DNA of 64,000 bases from Thermococcus indicus (GTDB lineage: Archaea; Methanobacteriota_B; Thermococci; Thermococcales; Thermococcaceae): the NCBI RefSeq assembly GCF_006274605.1, contig NZ_CP040846.1, forward strand, positions 1 to 64,000. The letters are read 5' to 3'. Shown here in pieces: positions 41,452-50,246 of the stretch; the stretch's first letter is position 1, and each line of letters starts with the position of its first letter. Both the position numbers and the translations under genes were made by a program. Under the pieces are notes generated by a model. The model saw nothing but the letters and a program-made list of their open reading frames with translations. It was not told where the DNA came from and made no database searches.

Positions 41452-41495
41452 TCCCACCGAAAAAAGTCAGAAGGGAGGTTTAAAAGAATATCGGC

Positions 41496-42170
41496 TCACT
41501 TGTTCATCATGAGCCTTATCCTCTCCGCCGCATCCTTGGCCTTGTCCGAGATGTTGCTGAGCGTTCTGGCGATGTTTAGGATGTAGAAGCCGTCGCCCCA
41601 GCTCATGGAGTCGGCGTTTTCAAAGACCAGCTGCATGAGCTTCGTGTCGAGGCCGTCTATCTCCTTCTCAACGCTCTCTATCTGCCTGATTATCTCGTAC
41701 TCCCGCTTTATCTCACCCTCGGTGAAACCGCTCTCTATGACGCGGTCCATCTGAACTATGGCCTCGTGGACGAGCTTTGCAGCTTTGATGCTCTCCATGC
41801 CCATCTCGAGAATTATGTCCTTGGCCTCCGTCGGGACGCAGTCGGGCTTCTTGACGAGCAGCCACTTGGCGGTGTCCTCGGCCGCATCCGCCACCTTGTC
41901 CTGCATGTGGAGGTAGATGAGAACGTCCTCCCTCGCGACGGCCATCATGAGCTTCGAGCTGAGGGAATCCCTTATCTCCTCCTTTATCCTGTCCGCAACG
42001 TCCTCAAGGCGGTCAACCTCGATGGCAAACTCTCTCATACCCTCGTAGTCGCACGCGTACCATGCCTGAAGCGCCTTCTCGAGCGTTTCAACGGTGTTGA
42101 GCACGACATCCGCGTGCTTTATGAGGGGCTTGAAGGGGCTCTTCGCGAAGAGCTTAGTCCACACCTGCAT
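41496..42170 (-). CDS. PhoU-like DUF47 family phosphate transport regulator
   Basis: A 224-residue all-helical protein of the TIGR00153/DUF47 family, related to PhoU. Acidic motifs such as EVDRLEDVADRIKEEI and HMQDKVADAAED form the metal-binding helices. These proteins regulate or assist the neighbouring PiT transporter. It follows the transporter gene by 4 nt and is surely cotranscribed. ATG 42170 follows GGGGTGATAGC. Confidence 0.92.
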   Translation of the reverse strand: MQVWTKLFAKSPFKPLIKHADVVLNTVETLEKALQAWYACDYEGMREFAIEVDRLEDVADRIKEEIRDSLSSKLMMAVAREDVLIYLHMQDKVADAAEDTAKWLLVKKPDCVPTEAKDIILEMGMESIKAAKLVHEAIVQMDRVIESGFTEGEIKREYEIIRQIESVEKEIDGLDTKLMQLVFENADSMSWGDGFYILNIARTLSNISDKAKDAAERIRLMMNK

Positions 42171-42174
42171 GCTA

Positions 42175-43395
42175 TCACCCCACGATCATCAGGAGCTTGA
42201 ATATGGCCGCGCTTATCAGACCCGCGACCGGAACGGTAACGAACCAGGAGATTATTATATCCCTAACGATGTCCTTGTTTATTGCCTTTACTCCCCTTGC
42301 GAGGCCTATTCCTATGACCGCGCCGACCACCGTGTGGGTCGTCGAGATGGGCAGTCCAAGCCAGCTGGCGGCGAGAACAACGGTTGCCGCCGAAAAGTCG
42401 ATGGTGAAGCCGCGCGTGTTGGTTAGCTCGGTTATCTTCTTACCGACAGTTTCCATCACCTTGTAGCCGTAGGTGGCGACACCGACCGCTATCCCGAGAC
42501 CGCCCATGGCGAGTATCCACTTAGGGACGGGAACCTGCATGCCGCCGAGGCCCATCGTGGCCACCGCGTAGACGGCAGCGACGGGACCTATCGCGTTCGC
42601 CACGTCGTTGGCGCCGTGGGCCAGGGCCACGTACCCGGAAGTAACCACCTGCGCCTTCTTGAATATCGCCTCAACGCCGATGAAGGGGTCGCTGCTCGGG
42701 AAGCGGAGCTTTATCAGGAGGTAAGTTACCACGAACACGATTATGCCCAGCGGAATACCGTACATCAAAACTCCCGTCTTGAGGTCCTTCCCGTGGAGGA
42801 CCTTGATGTAGAACATGGTTCCGATGACGACGAACGCCAGGCCAATCCAGAACGGGGACCATATCCTGGCGCTTCTGACGGGGTCCTTTCTCTCGAAGAT
42901 GCTCTTCGTGAAGGCCTTGAAGATGAGGTAGGCCATTATGGCGCCGATTATCGGCGAGAGGATCCAGCTGAGAACCACCTGGCCCATCTTGCCCCAGTTG
43001 ACTATCGCGGTGCCGGCGTAGACTATTCCGTAGCCCGCTATTCCTCCTATGATCGAGTGGGTGGTCGAGACCGGCAGGCCGAACTTGGTCGCTATGATGA
43101 GCCATATCGTGGCCGCGAGAAGGGCCGCAACGGAGCCATACACGAGGACCATCGGGTCGGTTATCATCGTCGGGTCGAGGATGCCCTTCCTTATCGTTTC
43201 GGTGACGCTCTTTCCGAAGAAGTACGCGCCCGTGAACTCAAGGAGGCCGGCTATTATAACCGCCTGCTTCGGGGTTATCGCCTTGGCACCGACGGCGGTG
43301 CTCATCGAGTTTGCGGCGTCGTTGGCACCTATCGCCCAGGCCATCGAAAATCCTAGCACCACGGTTATCAGTAGCCATACGTCCACACTCACCAC
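42175..43395 (-). CDS. pitA: PiT family inorganic phosphate transporter
   Basis: A 406-residue membrane protein with about eleven helices and the duplicated PiT signature: AWAIGANDAANSMSTAVGAKAITP near the N-terminus and ALAHGANDVANAIGPVAAVYAV in the second half. It imports phosphate with sodium or protons. The start is GTG, either 43395 or 43386. The TATA box GTATTTATATGCC is so close (about 25 bp) that the mRNA is probably leaderless. A small palindrome above the TATA box may be a phosphate-responsive operator. Confidence 0.93.
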   Translation of the reverse strand: MVSVDVWLLITVVLGFSMAWAIGANDAANSMSTAVGAKAITPKQAVIIAGLLEFTGAYFFGKSVTETIRKGILDPTMITDPMVLVYGSVAALLAATIWLIIATKFGLPVSTTHSIIGGIAGYGIVYAGTAIVNWGKMGQVVLSWILSPIIGAIMAYLIFKAFTKSIFERKDPVRSARIWSPFWIGLAFVVIGTMFYIKVLHGKDLKTGVLMYGIPLGIIVFVVTYLLIKLRFPSSDPFIGVEAIFKKAQVVTSGYVALAHGANDVANAIGPVAAVYAVATMGLGGMQVPVPKWILAMGGLGIAVGVATYGYKVMETVGKKITELTNTRGFTIDFSAATVVLAASWLGLPISTTHTVVGAVIGIGLARGVKAINKDIVRDIIISWFVTVPVAGLISAAIFKLLMIVG

Positions 43396-43413
43396 CGGGA
43401 GAGGCTCGAGGGA

Positions 43414-43451
43414 GGCATATAAATACCTTGCCGCAGTAGAATATAGTTCTA
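43414..43451 (-). promoter_or_regulatory. Promoter of the phosphate transporter operon
   Basis: TATA box GGTATTTATATGCC (43414-43427) with predicted start near 43397. Upstream lies the inverted repeat TAGAA-TATAG-TTCTA (43437-43451), placed where an archaeal activator or repressor could contact the BRE region. Confidence 0.5.
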
Positions 43452-43503
43452 TACCCGCATCTATATAGGGGCCAATAGAATAAATAGGAGCCAGGGTGCG
43501 AGT

Positions 43504-45126
43504 TCATGACTCCACCCTGACGGGCTCGACCGTTATCGTGCCGTTGGAGAGCATGCCGAGCCTGACGTAGTGGTAGAAACCTCCCTCGTCCGCTGGAGCG
43601 TAGAGCGGAGCACCACCACCGCCGGTGATTACCATCTGGACGCCATCTTCCTCGCCGTACCAGTAGATGTGGATGTGGCTGAAGATTCCAAAGGCGTTGT
43701 AGGATTTCATAAGGGCCAAAAGCTTCTGGGCGTCCGCGGGGTTCATCGCGTGGTCACCGTTCGGCCTCGGGTCGATCGGCGGCGCGTGGAGAACGAGGAC
43801 CGGCCTCCTGCCGGATTCCTTCGCCTTTCTGAGTTCGCTCTCGAGCCAGGCGAATGTCTCATCGCTCAGCCCGTAGTCGTGCTCGATGTTGTTGATGATG
43901 ATGTAGTAATAACCGCCCAGGGCAAAGGAGTAGTCGTCCGGACCGAAGAACCGGTGGTAGACGTTTATCCCCTCGCCCCTGTACTCGTGGTTGCCCGGAG
44001 CCACGAATATCGGCTTGTTCCACTTCCACTCCTTGAGGAGCTCGCCCCACTCGTCCACCTTGCCGGAGTAAACGAGGTCACCGCCGTCGAGGATGAAAAG
44101 GGCGTCACCTTCGTCGTTTATCCTGTCCCGTATCTTGAGGAACACCGGCGGAAGCTCCTTTCCCCCGTCGGGCCTGTGGTCTCCAAAGGCTATCACCGTG
44201 TAGTTGCCGACGTCCTTTGGAGTTACGCTGAAGGAGGAATCAGAGGCGGTGAACTTGACCCAGGTATCGCCCGTCTCGGCCCCCTCGGGCAGGTTCAGCA
44301 CAGAGGGATTGGTGTTCTCGATGACGTATGTGAGCGTAGCCCCGGTTCCGTCCTTAACCTCCACGCTGACGTTGAAGCCCAGGGCGTGAATGTAAACCGT
44401 GGAGCCGTTGACGAGCCTTATGAAGCCGCCCTTTACTGTGACGTTCTCGCCATCAACGATGCGCCAGTAGTAGATGAACGGCTCCACCGTCTTGAAGGAA
44501 TCGAGGTACCAGCTCTCGCCGTCGTCCGGAATTCCGTTCCAGTTGTTGTCCCCTATGACCTTGAGAAGAATCCCCTCGAACTCGCCGCTCCTCAGGACGT
44601 CATCCGTTCTAAGGGGTGCCCCGCTCTTTAGGTTCATGGCGTACTCAAGGGCCGCGCCAGCGCCGGCCTTGCTGGTGCCCGTGAAGACGAAGTACGCCTT
44701 TCCATCCTCGTTGAAGGCGGCGAAGACACCCTTGTCTTTTCCAACGAACTTGACGCCGAACTTGTAGACTATGTAGCCAAAGTAGTCGTTAACCGTTATA
44801 AGTATCGGCTTTCCTCTGAGGAGCTCTCTTGCATCGGCGGGGGACAGTATTGCAATACCCCCATCGTACTGGCTCGCGGGAAGTATCTGCGCGTTCGGGA
44901 AGTAGTGCTTCGCGAGATCCTCGTAGCCCTCGCTGACGTAGACCCTGGAAACGTCCGCAAGCTCGGACCAGCCCGCAAGAACCTCGCCCTTTCCGTAGGC
45001 CCCGAAGTCTATCCCGCCGGCGGGAGAGGTAGCTGTAGTGGAAGTCCCCGTTGGAGTACTCTGGCTTATGCATCCCGACGCCAGCACGATGAAAACCAGG
45101 AGAATTCCAAAAACGGCCCTCTTCAT
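43504..45126 (-). CDS. Lipoprotein with calcineurin-like metallophosphoesterase domain
   Basis: A protein of about 540 residues exported as a lipoprotein: signal MKRAVFGILLVFIVLASGC with the lipobox Cys at residue 19, then a Thr/Ser-rich linker. An N-terminal domain of unknown type (to about residue 280) precedes a metallophosphoesterase domain with AFGDHRPDGG, LDGGDLVYSG, PGNHEYRGEG, LHAPP and SHIHIYWYG metal-site motifs. It probably releases phosphate from extracellular substrates. It faces the same way as the phosphate transporter operon next to it, which fits phosphate scavenging. I chose ATG 45126 behind GGTGA. Confidence 0.88.
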   Translation of the reverse strand: MKRAVFGILLVFIVLASGCISQSTPTGTSTTATSPAGGIDFGAYGKGEVLAGWSELADVSRVYVSEGYEDLAKHYFPNAQILPASQYDGGIAILSPADARELLRGKPILITVNDYFGYIVYKFGVKFVGKDKGVFAAFNEDGKAYFVFTGTSKAGAGAALEYAMNLKSGAPLRTDDVLRSGEFEGILLKVIGDNNWNGIPDDGESWYLDSFKTVEPFIYYWRIVDGENVTVKGGFIRLVNGSTVYIHALGFNVSVEVKDGTGATLTYVIENTNPSVLNLPEGAETGDTWVKFTASDSSFSVTPKDVGNYTVIAFGDHRPDGGKELPPVFLKIRDRINDEGDALFILDGGDLVYSGKVDEWGELLKEWKWNKPIFVAPGNHEYRGEGINVYHRFFGPDDYSFALGGYYYIIINNIEHDYGLSDETFAWLESELRKAKESGRRPVLVLHAPPIDPRPNGDHAMNPADAQKLLALMKSYNAFGIFSHIHIYWYGEEDGVQMVITGGGGAPLYAPADEGGFYHYVRLGMLSNGTITVEPVRVES

Positions 45127-45234
45127 TGCGTTCACCTTCCGAAAAATTGGAACGGGAGCTTAAAGCACTTTTGATTGGCATCACGAACTCGGCAGATTTA
45201 AATAGCCCCAGGCCGAAAGTATTTCGGTGATACC

Positions 45235-45591
45235 ATGTTCGTCGGACACTACACCGAGGTCCCCGAGAAGGACACCGGTTTTGAGGGAGTGACGATAAGG
45301 TGGCTCGTTTCTCCAAAGCTCGGAGCAAAGAACTATGCGATGCGCTACTTCGTCCTCAGGAAGGGCGCGGAGATACCGCTCCACGACCACGACTGGGAGC
45401 ACGAGATATTTATCGTGAGGGGAGAGGGCATCATAACGAACGGAAAGGAGGAGTTCCACGTCAGGGAGGGCGACTTCCTCTACGTCCCGCCCAACGAGCC
45501 CCATGGATACAGGGCGACCGGAGAAACGCTGGAGTTCCTCTGCATAATCCCGGCCAAGAAGGAGGCAATTCCAGAGGACGAGTGGGCCTAA
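45235..45591 (+). CDS. Cupin domain protein
   Basis: A 118-residue single-domain cupin. Motif 1 reads PLHDHDWEHEIFIVRGEG, motif 2 DFLYVPPNEPHGYRA, giving the usual His/His/Glu/His metal site. Possible roles include a small-molecule isomerase, dioxygenase or sensor; the sequence does not decide. TATA-like GATTTAAATAGC at about 45196-45207; ATG follows GGTGATACC. It converges on the signal peptidase gene with a 4-nt overlap. Confidence 0.88.
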   Translation: MFVGHYTEVPEKDTGFEGVTIRWLVSPKLGAKNYAMRYFVLRKGAEIPLHDHDWEHEIFIVRGEGIITNGKEEFHVREGDFLYVPPNEPHGYRATGETLEFLCIIPAKKEAIPEDEWA

Positions 45592-46160
45592 TGGCGCCGG
45601 TAGTGGTAGGCCTTTATCTTCTTCCTTCTTAGAACGAGGATATCGGCTTTTCTGGATTTTGAACGTGGGGGTTCCTCCTCGAGCAGGAGCCACGCCAGGT
45701 CGTATGCGAGAGAGGCGATTATGAACAGGAAAATCCCGAAAACTATCAGCGGGGTGTAGTACCAGACCACACCGACTCTTGGAATCACCAGAACAACCCT
45801 GCCAACCACTTGGGAGTAATAGACCCGCCAGGGGTCTGTGTAGTTCCTGTTGTCCCCCTTGGTGATATAGTACATCCGCATTTCCGGATCGGCATTCATG
45901 CCAACGATGCGGTGGGTTATCCTGTAGGTCGTGTTGCCTATGTCCACGCGGTAGAGGATAACATCCCCCACGTGAAGCTCACCAGGAGAAACCGGCATCG
46001 TGATGACGAGGTCATTGGGGTTGATATTGGGCTCCATTGAGTCGGTGAGTATAACGACGTACTGGAAGCCGAAGACGAAGTGGAGAACGATCACTAAGGC
46101 CACGAAAGCGAAGAGGAGATACGAGACAACCGAAAGAACGTCAATGCGACGCTTTCCCAT
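45588..46160 (-). CDS. Signal peptidase I (second copy, filament-associated)
   Basis: A 190-residue membrane peptidase with an N-terminal helix (about 10-33) and a second helix near residue 140 (YYTPLIVFGIFLFIIASLAYDLAW), then a basic tail. Catalytic Ser in ILTDSMEPN, His in RITHRIVG, Asp in GDNRNYTDPW. It is the last gene behind two secreted proteins, an arrangement like SipW with TasA in Bacillus, so it is probably the dedicated peptidase for those proteins. It differs clearly from the general enzyme at 16849-17325. Confidence 0.88.
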   Translation of the reverse strand: MGKRRIDVLSVVSYLLFAFVALVIVLHFVFGFQYVVILTDSMEPNINPNDLVITMPVSPGELHVGDVILYRVDIGNTTYRITHRIVGMNADPEMRMYYITKGDNRNYTDPWRVYYSQVVGRVVLVIPRVGVVWYYTPLIVFGIFLFIIASLAYDLAWLLLEEEPPRSKSRKADILVLRRKKIKAYHYRRH

Positions 46161-46170
46161 TCAGCACCAC

Positions 46171-47277
46171 CTAATTAAAGCCGCACTCGGCACCCATCCC
46201 AGCGATTTCAGCGGTGTACCTTGAATACCGCACAACACAAACCCAGTCGATGTAGGCTAAAAGGTTGACGGTGCTCCACCAATCAGCGTTCGCCTGGCCG
46301 AAGCCGATGGAAATCTCCCTGTTCCTGAAGCGGTTGCTGGTTTCAAAGGTGTAGGAAGCCACCAAAGCCCCGCTCGAGAACTTCTCGATCCTGCCGGTGC
46401 TGTTCCGAGGGGTAACCAGTATCTCGCCGAGGTAGTACTGCTTCCCGGCGTACTTGTTGGTCTCGTCGCTTCCGCTCCGGTCGTTGCCGAACTCGAAGCG
46501 GAACTTGGAGTTGGAGTTCTCCTTAATCGCTATGTAGTCGTATCTGTCCCCGTTGCCAACATCGGCATGAATGAACATGTAGAAGGGGTAACTGACGACC
46601 CCCTGCTTACCGGAGCCCCTTTTGAACTTGAAGACTACGGCGTAGGAGTCATCGACCTTGAGCCTCACCAGCTCGGCCTCCTTTGCCGTGCTTCCAGACC
46701 ACCAGTCGGTCGAGATGGTCGAGTTCACGACCAGCTTTCCCTTCTTGATGTAACGCTCCCCGCTCCCAAAGGCCCCCGAGCTGGAGAAGATGCCACTATC
46801 GACGTGGGGGTAGTTCTTGAGGCTGTTGAAGGACTCCCAGTAGACGAAGAGCTCGGCCGGTTTCCTGTACCTCCTATAAGGGTTGTCCGAGCCGTAATAG
46901 ATCCGCACGGTGGCCCGGCCGTTGGGGGCTATGTGGGGGACCTTGAAGAAGACCGTGAAGACGCTGGAGGACTTCCGCATCACCCAGTAGTAGAGGGGCT
47001 TCCCGTTTTCATCGACGACGTAGACGTTGCTTAGCTTCAGCCTGGAGTAGGCGACTATTCCCTCAGAGGGCATCGTGATGTTGAAGGTGTAGTTGACCAG
47101 CTCACGATTCTCGAGGTTGGTGACGTTCACATCTATCCAGAACTTCTCGCATTGGGAAGCCCCGATGGACTGGACGCTAACCCATATCGAAGGGACTGCA
47201 AGGGACGGAGTGAGAAGTAAGGCAGTCATGAGAAGGGCCACCAGTGGAAGTTTGGCGTCGATGTGGTGGCGTGGCAT
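46171..47277 (-). CDS. Secreted DUF2341-type protein, possible filament tip or minor subunit
   Basis: A protein of about 368 residues with a signal sequence (VALLMTALLLTPSLA) and a mature start VPSIWVSVQSIGAS. The middle region KVPHIAPNGRATVRIYYGSDNP is the DUF2341 signature, a beta-rich domain in archaeal surface proteins; a lectin-like beta-sandwich with SFNSLKNYPHVDSG and STDWW follows. The mature N-terminus closely resembles that of the small protein upstream (VPAITVNVQQVGGG), suggesting both insert the same kind of strand into a filament. ATG 47277 has a weak ribosome site; GTG 47286 is possible. Confidence 0.75.
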   Translation of the reverse strand: MPRHHIDAKLPLVALLMTALLLTPSLAVPSIWVSVQSIGASQCEKFWIDVNVTNLENRELVNYTFNITMPSEGIVAYSRLKLSNVYVVDENGKPLYYWVMRKSSSVFTVFFKVPHIAPNGRATVRIYYGSDNPYRRYRKPAELFVYWESFNSLKNYPHVDSGIFSSSGAFGSGERYIKKGKLVVNSTISTDWWSGSTAKEAELVRLKVDDSYAVVFKFKRGSGKQGVVSYPFYMFIHADVGNGDRYDYIAIKENSNSKFRFEFGNDRSGSDETNKYAGKQYYLGEILVTPRNSTGRIEKFSSGALVASYTFETSNRFRNREISIGFGQANADWWSTVNLLAYIDWVCVVRYSRYTAEIAGMGAECGFN

Positions 47278-47362
47278 GTTTAGCACTCATAAGGGTCAGA
47301 AAACGTGGAAAATGAAAGGAGGTCGGGCGTGTAGCGTTCATCCAACCTATGCCAAGTGCCAA

Positions 47363-47767
47363 TCATGTATTGACCTGATTGCCAGCAATAACAAGGGACA
47401 CACTCTTGATGTAGTTTTGAGTAAGGTCTATGTTAATGCCTGAAGACACCGTAATTGTAGTATCAGAGGCCCCAATGTTGCCATTAACATGAATAACATT
47501 ATCATCGTCGAGGGTTATGTAGAGATCCCAAGTGCCATCCACACCAGGCCCCTGATCAAGGGTTATCGTAGCGCCAGTTATAGTGGTCCCTGAGATATCC
47601 CAGTTGATGGCGGCAGTAGTAGTGTCTATCTTAGCATCCGTATTGGAACCACCACCAACCTGCTGAACGTTCACAGTAATTGCCGGAACAGCCAGTGCAG
47701 CTCCAACCATCGCCAGCACAAGGGCGAGTGCCAGCGGAATTAACCTCTTCTTATTACTCCTTCTCAT
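47363..47767 (-). CDS. Small secreted beta-strand protein, candidate donor-strand filament subunit
   Basis: A 134-residue protein with a basic signal start MRRSNKKRLIPLALALVL, cleavage after AALA, and a mature chain VPAITVNVQQVGGG of pure beta-type sequence rich in Thr, Asp, Ile and Val, without Cys. Size, composition and the adjacent signal peptidase fit the archaeal bundling-pilus/TasA type subunits, which polymerise by donating the N-terminal strand to the next subunit. A strong TATA box and GGGGGTGA ribosome site suggest high expression. The family assignment is by features and context, not clear similarity. Confidence 0.7.
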   Translation of the reverse strand: MRRSNKKRLIPLALALVLAMVGAALAVPAITVNVQQVGGGSNTDAKIDTTTAAINWDISGTTITGATITLDQGPGVDGTWDLYITLDDDNVIHVNGNIGASDTTITVSSGINIDLTQNYIKSVSLVIAGNQVNT

Positions 47768-47817
47768 TCTGATTCACCCCCTAGGCTAGAGAGCTATAAG
47801 GTATGATTAAACGATAG

Positions 47818-47830
47818 TATAAATAGTTTT
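47818..47830 (-). promoter_or_regulatory. Promoter of the filament-like cluster
   Basis: The minus strand reads AAACTATTTATACT, a good TATA box; the predicted start near 47796 leaves a leader of about 30 nt ending in GGGGGTGA before ATG 47767. Confidence 0.6.
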
Positions 47831-47940
47831 CTAAATCCAACCGGATTGGTTCACCCTTTGATATTGTAAGTTCTACAATGAAACCTAAAACCCGTTAGAT
47901 ATCCCTCAACAAGCATTGAATACTCCTCAAGGGAGATACC

Positions 47941-49218
47941 TCAGCGGAGGGGTATGCCCTTAAGATACGTTGAACCGGCCCACTCGACCCGAACCTGCAG
48001 GAATTCGCCGGGCTCGCCGGAATCGAGGATTATATCCTTGTAGTTGAACGTTCTGCCCTCTATTCCACCCTTCTTCCCCTCGCCGTGGACGAGAACCTCA
48101 ACGGTTCTCCCAACGTAGGCGCGGTTTATCTCGTAGGCGATGGCCAGCCGGAGCCTGTGAAGCTCCCTCGAGCGCTCCTTGACCTTCCAGCCCGGCAACT
48201 GCTTCCATTTTGCCGCTATCGCCCCTGGCCTCGGCGAGTAGCGCGAAACGTTGATTTTGTCGGGCCTAACGCGCTCCACCAGCTCAACGGTGTTCCTGAA
48301 GGCCTCGTCCGTCTCACCAGGGAAACCAACTATTATGTCCGTGTTGAGGTTCAAATCACAAACCTTCTTACGAAAAGTTCGAACTATCTCCTCAAACTCT
48401 TCCACAGTGTACGTTCTGCCCATTCTCTTGAGAACCTCATTATCCCCGCTCTGGACGGGCAGGTGGAGGAACTTGTAGACCTTCTCATCGGTGTAGGCAT
48501 CAACGAGCTCGTCGAGGAACTTGAGAACGTGGTTCGGGTTCATCATTCCAACCCTGACCCTGAAGTCGCCCTCGATGGCCGTTATCTCGTCGAGTAGCTC
48601 CGCCAGGTTCGTCCCGATGTCGAAGCCATAGCATCCGGTGTCCTCACTCGACAGCTGTATCTCCTTGTATCCCCTGGCGAGGGCCTCCTTAACCCACTTA
48701 ACGACGAGCTCAGGTTTGTAGCTCTTGAGAACCCCGCGGGCGAAGCGGGTTGCACAGTAGGTGCAGGCGTTGAGACAGCCCTCACTTATCGGGACGACGA
48801 AGGCAACGCCGCCCTTCCAGAGGCGGGGGAGCTCGAGCTTATCTATGTTCCTCTCACGCCAGCCCTCGACGCTCACCAGCTTTCCGCCGCGCTCCGCTAC
48901 GCCCACCGCCTCGGCTATCATATCTATGCTCTTAACGCCGAGTATTCCCGAGACGCGTGGATCTATGGCCCCAGGATTCACGTGGACGAGACAGCCGGTG
49001 GCGATGACCTTTTTCCCGGAATCGAGGAGCTCCTTTATCCTCTCGCGCATGTGCTTCTCGGTGGGGTCCTTTACGGCGCAGGTGTTCACGATGACGTAGT
49101 CGGCATTTTCCGGGGTTTCCACCAGCTCATAGCCCGCGCTAACCAGAAGAGCCTCCATCATCTCTGCATCGGCCCTGTTCCTCGTGCAACCGTAAGTCTC
49201 GACGTGAACCCTAACCAT
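47941..49218 (-). CDS. tRNA t6A37 methylthiotransferase (archaeal MtaB/CDKAL1 type)
   Basis: A 425-residue enzyme. The N-terminal domain holds three cluster cysteines (ETYGCTRN, NTCAVKD, TGCLVH), the radical SAM motif is CLNACTYC, and the C-terminus (residues about 365-425) is a TRAM RNA-binding domain. It adds a methylthio group to threonylcarbamoyl-adenosine at position 37 of ANN-decoding tRNAs. The start ATG 49218 is preceded by no strong ribosome site. It stands alone, 173 nt from the filament cluster. Confidence 0.93.
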   Translation of the reverse strand: MVRVHVETYGCTRNRADAEMMEALLVSAGYELVETPENADYVIVNTCAVKDPTEKHMRERIKELLDSGKKVIATGCLVHVNPGAIDPRVSGILGVKSIDMIAEAVGVAERGGKLVSVEGWRERNIDKLELPRLWKGGVAFVVPISEGCLNACTYCATRFARGVLKSYKPELVVKWVKEALARGYKEIQLSSEDTGCYGFDIGTNLAELLDEITAIEGDFRVRVGMMNPNHVLKFLDELVDAYTDEKVYKFLHLPVQSGDNEVLKRMGRTYTVEEFEEIVRTFRKKVCDLNLNTDIIVGFPGETDEAFRNTVELVERVRPDKINVSRYSPRPGAIAAKWKQLPGWKVKERSRELHRLRLAIAYEINRAYVGRTVEVLVHGEGKKGGIEGRTFNYKDIILDSGEPGEFLQVRVEWAGSTYLKGIPLR

Positions 49219-49270
49219 CGGTGGGCGCTCTGGGAAGGGGTTTAAAAAGGGTGCGGTTCAAAAATGAGGA

Positions 49271-49570
49271 TTAAACCACACCCAGCATACTCAGGAGCAT
49301 GAAGAGAGCGGCGAAGAGGAAAACGGCCAAGAAGGCCAGTTTCTTCCGTATCCAGCCGGGGGGCTTGTTGTAGTGCCTCATGACCAGAAAGGAAAGGAGG
49401 GAGACTATGAGAACCGGGACGAGGGCCGAAACCGCTATGAAGAGCGTGCCCGGCAGGTGGCGGTCGATGCCAGAGGTGTCGAGAAAAGCCACAGTCCAGT
49501 AGAGCAGTATCGGCGAGAGAAGAACCAGGAACACAACTATAGCCACGATAATCGCGGACTCCTCGTCCAT
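49271..49570 (-). CDS. Small membrane protein with three helices
   Basis: A 99-residue protein with hydrophobic helices AIIVAIVVFLVLLSPILLYW, LFIAVSALVPVLIVSLLSFL and LAFLAVFLFAALFMLLSML, and a short basic loop KPPGWIRKK. ATG 49570 follows GGTGGTTCC. No family is recognised. It lies 52 nt before the methylthiotransferase gene in the same direction and may be cotranscribed with it. Confidence 0.7.
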   Translation of the reverse strand: MDEESAIIVAIVVFLVLLSPILLYWTVAFLDTSGIDRHLPGTLFIAVSALVPVLIVSLLSFLVMRHYNKPPGWIRKKLAFLAVFLFAALFMLLSMLGVV

Positions 49571-49648
49571 GGAACCACCAGGAAAATCTTGGTCAATGCA
49601 TTAAAAACGTCTCGCAAAAGAGCGGGTAAGAATAAGAGGGAAAGGAAA

Positions 49649-49861
49649 TCAGATGACTTCGCCAAAGGCGAACTTCCTCTTGACCGAGTTAATGACGATC
49701 TCAACCTCGTCGCCGACCTGGGTGTTCGGGACGAAGATAACGAAGCCCTTTATCTTGGCGATACCATCGCCACCCTTTCCAAGGCTCTCAATCCTAACTC
49801 TATACCTTTCTCCAACCTTAACAGGGGCTTCGTAGCCACCGCCAAATCCATCTCCATACAT
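49649..49861 (-). CDS. TRAM domain protein
   Basis: A 70-residue protein that is essentially one TRAM domain: [32 protein letters not shown] then [19 protein letters not shown], preceded by a glycine-rich start MYGDGFGGG. Single TRAM proteins in archaea bind RNA and act like cold-shock RNA chaperones. I chose ATG 49861 with GGTGTTAGAT before it. A TATA box CTTTATATACCC at about 49939-49950 gives a leader of about 60 nt. Confidence 0.9.
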   Translation of the reverse strand: MYGDGFGGGYEAPVKVGERYRVRIESLGKGGDGIAKIKGFVIFVPNTQVGDEVEIVINSVKRKFAFGEVI

Positions 49862-50096
49862 ATCTAACACCAACTCTTTCAACTTTCAGGGCTCCCTCGA
49901 AAGACTCCGAGAAGAGTCCCATTGAGAACTCATCGTCAAGGGTATATAAAGCTTTGGGTAGATTTTGGGCCCTTAAAGTCACCAAAATGCTGTTTCGAGC
50001 CACATGAGGACACTGATGCATTATTTTTCAGAAATCCCGCGCTTCCAACCCTTAACCGTGGAGGGTTTCGGCGCCGATGTCAGCAGGCAGATAATT

Positions 50097-50121
50097 AACC
50101 TTTGGTTAATAACAAAGGGTT
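50097..50121. promoter_or_regulatory. SurR-type operator upstream of mbh, palindromic double site
   Basis: The sequence reads AAC-N5-GTT-N3-AAC-N5-GTT, i.e. the SurR consensus GTTN3AACN5GTT (GTTAATAACAAAGGGTT, 50105-50121) and its exact reverse complement (50097-50113) overlapping. SurR is the sulfur/redox regulator that controls hydrogenase operons in Pyrococcus. It lies about 40 bp above the proposed TATA box. The rest of the 49862-50246 gap holds the divergent TRAM promoter and the mbh leader; no gene is seen. Confidence 0.75.
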
Positions 50122-50157
50122 AGATACCTTTGTTTTCAATTCTAAGCTTCAAAAAAC

Positions 50158-50234
50158 CCTTTTAAGAGAATTTTTTCTATGTTAAGCGGAAATCCGGGAA
50201 AATGAAGCCTAGATAAGGTTGTAAACCAAAAGTG
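50158..50234 (+). promoter_or_regulatory. mbh TATA box and leader with second SurR-like motif
   Basis: TATA-like CCTTTTAAGAG (about 50158-50168) predicts a start near 50187 and a leader of about 58 nt. The leader contains GGTT-GTA-AACC (50218-50227 region), reading GTT-N3-AAC-N5-GTG at 50218-50234, one base off the SurR consensus. The leader resembles that of the second hydrogenase operon (58750-58806). Confidence 0.5.
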
Positions 50235-50246
50235 GGGGGACGCACA

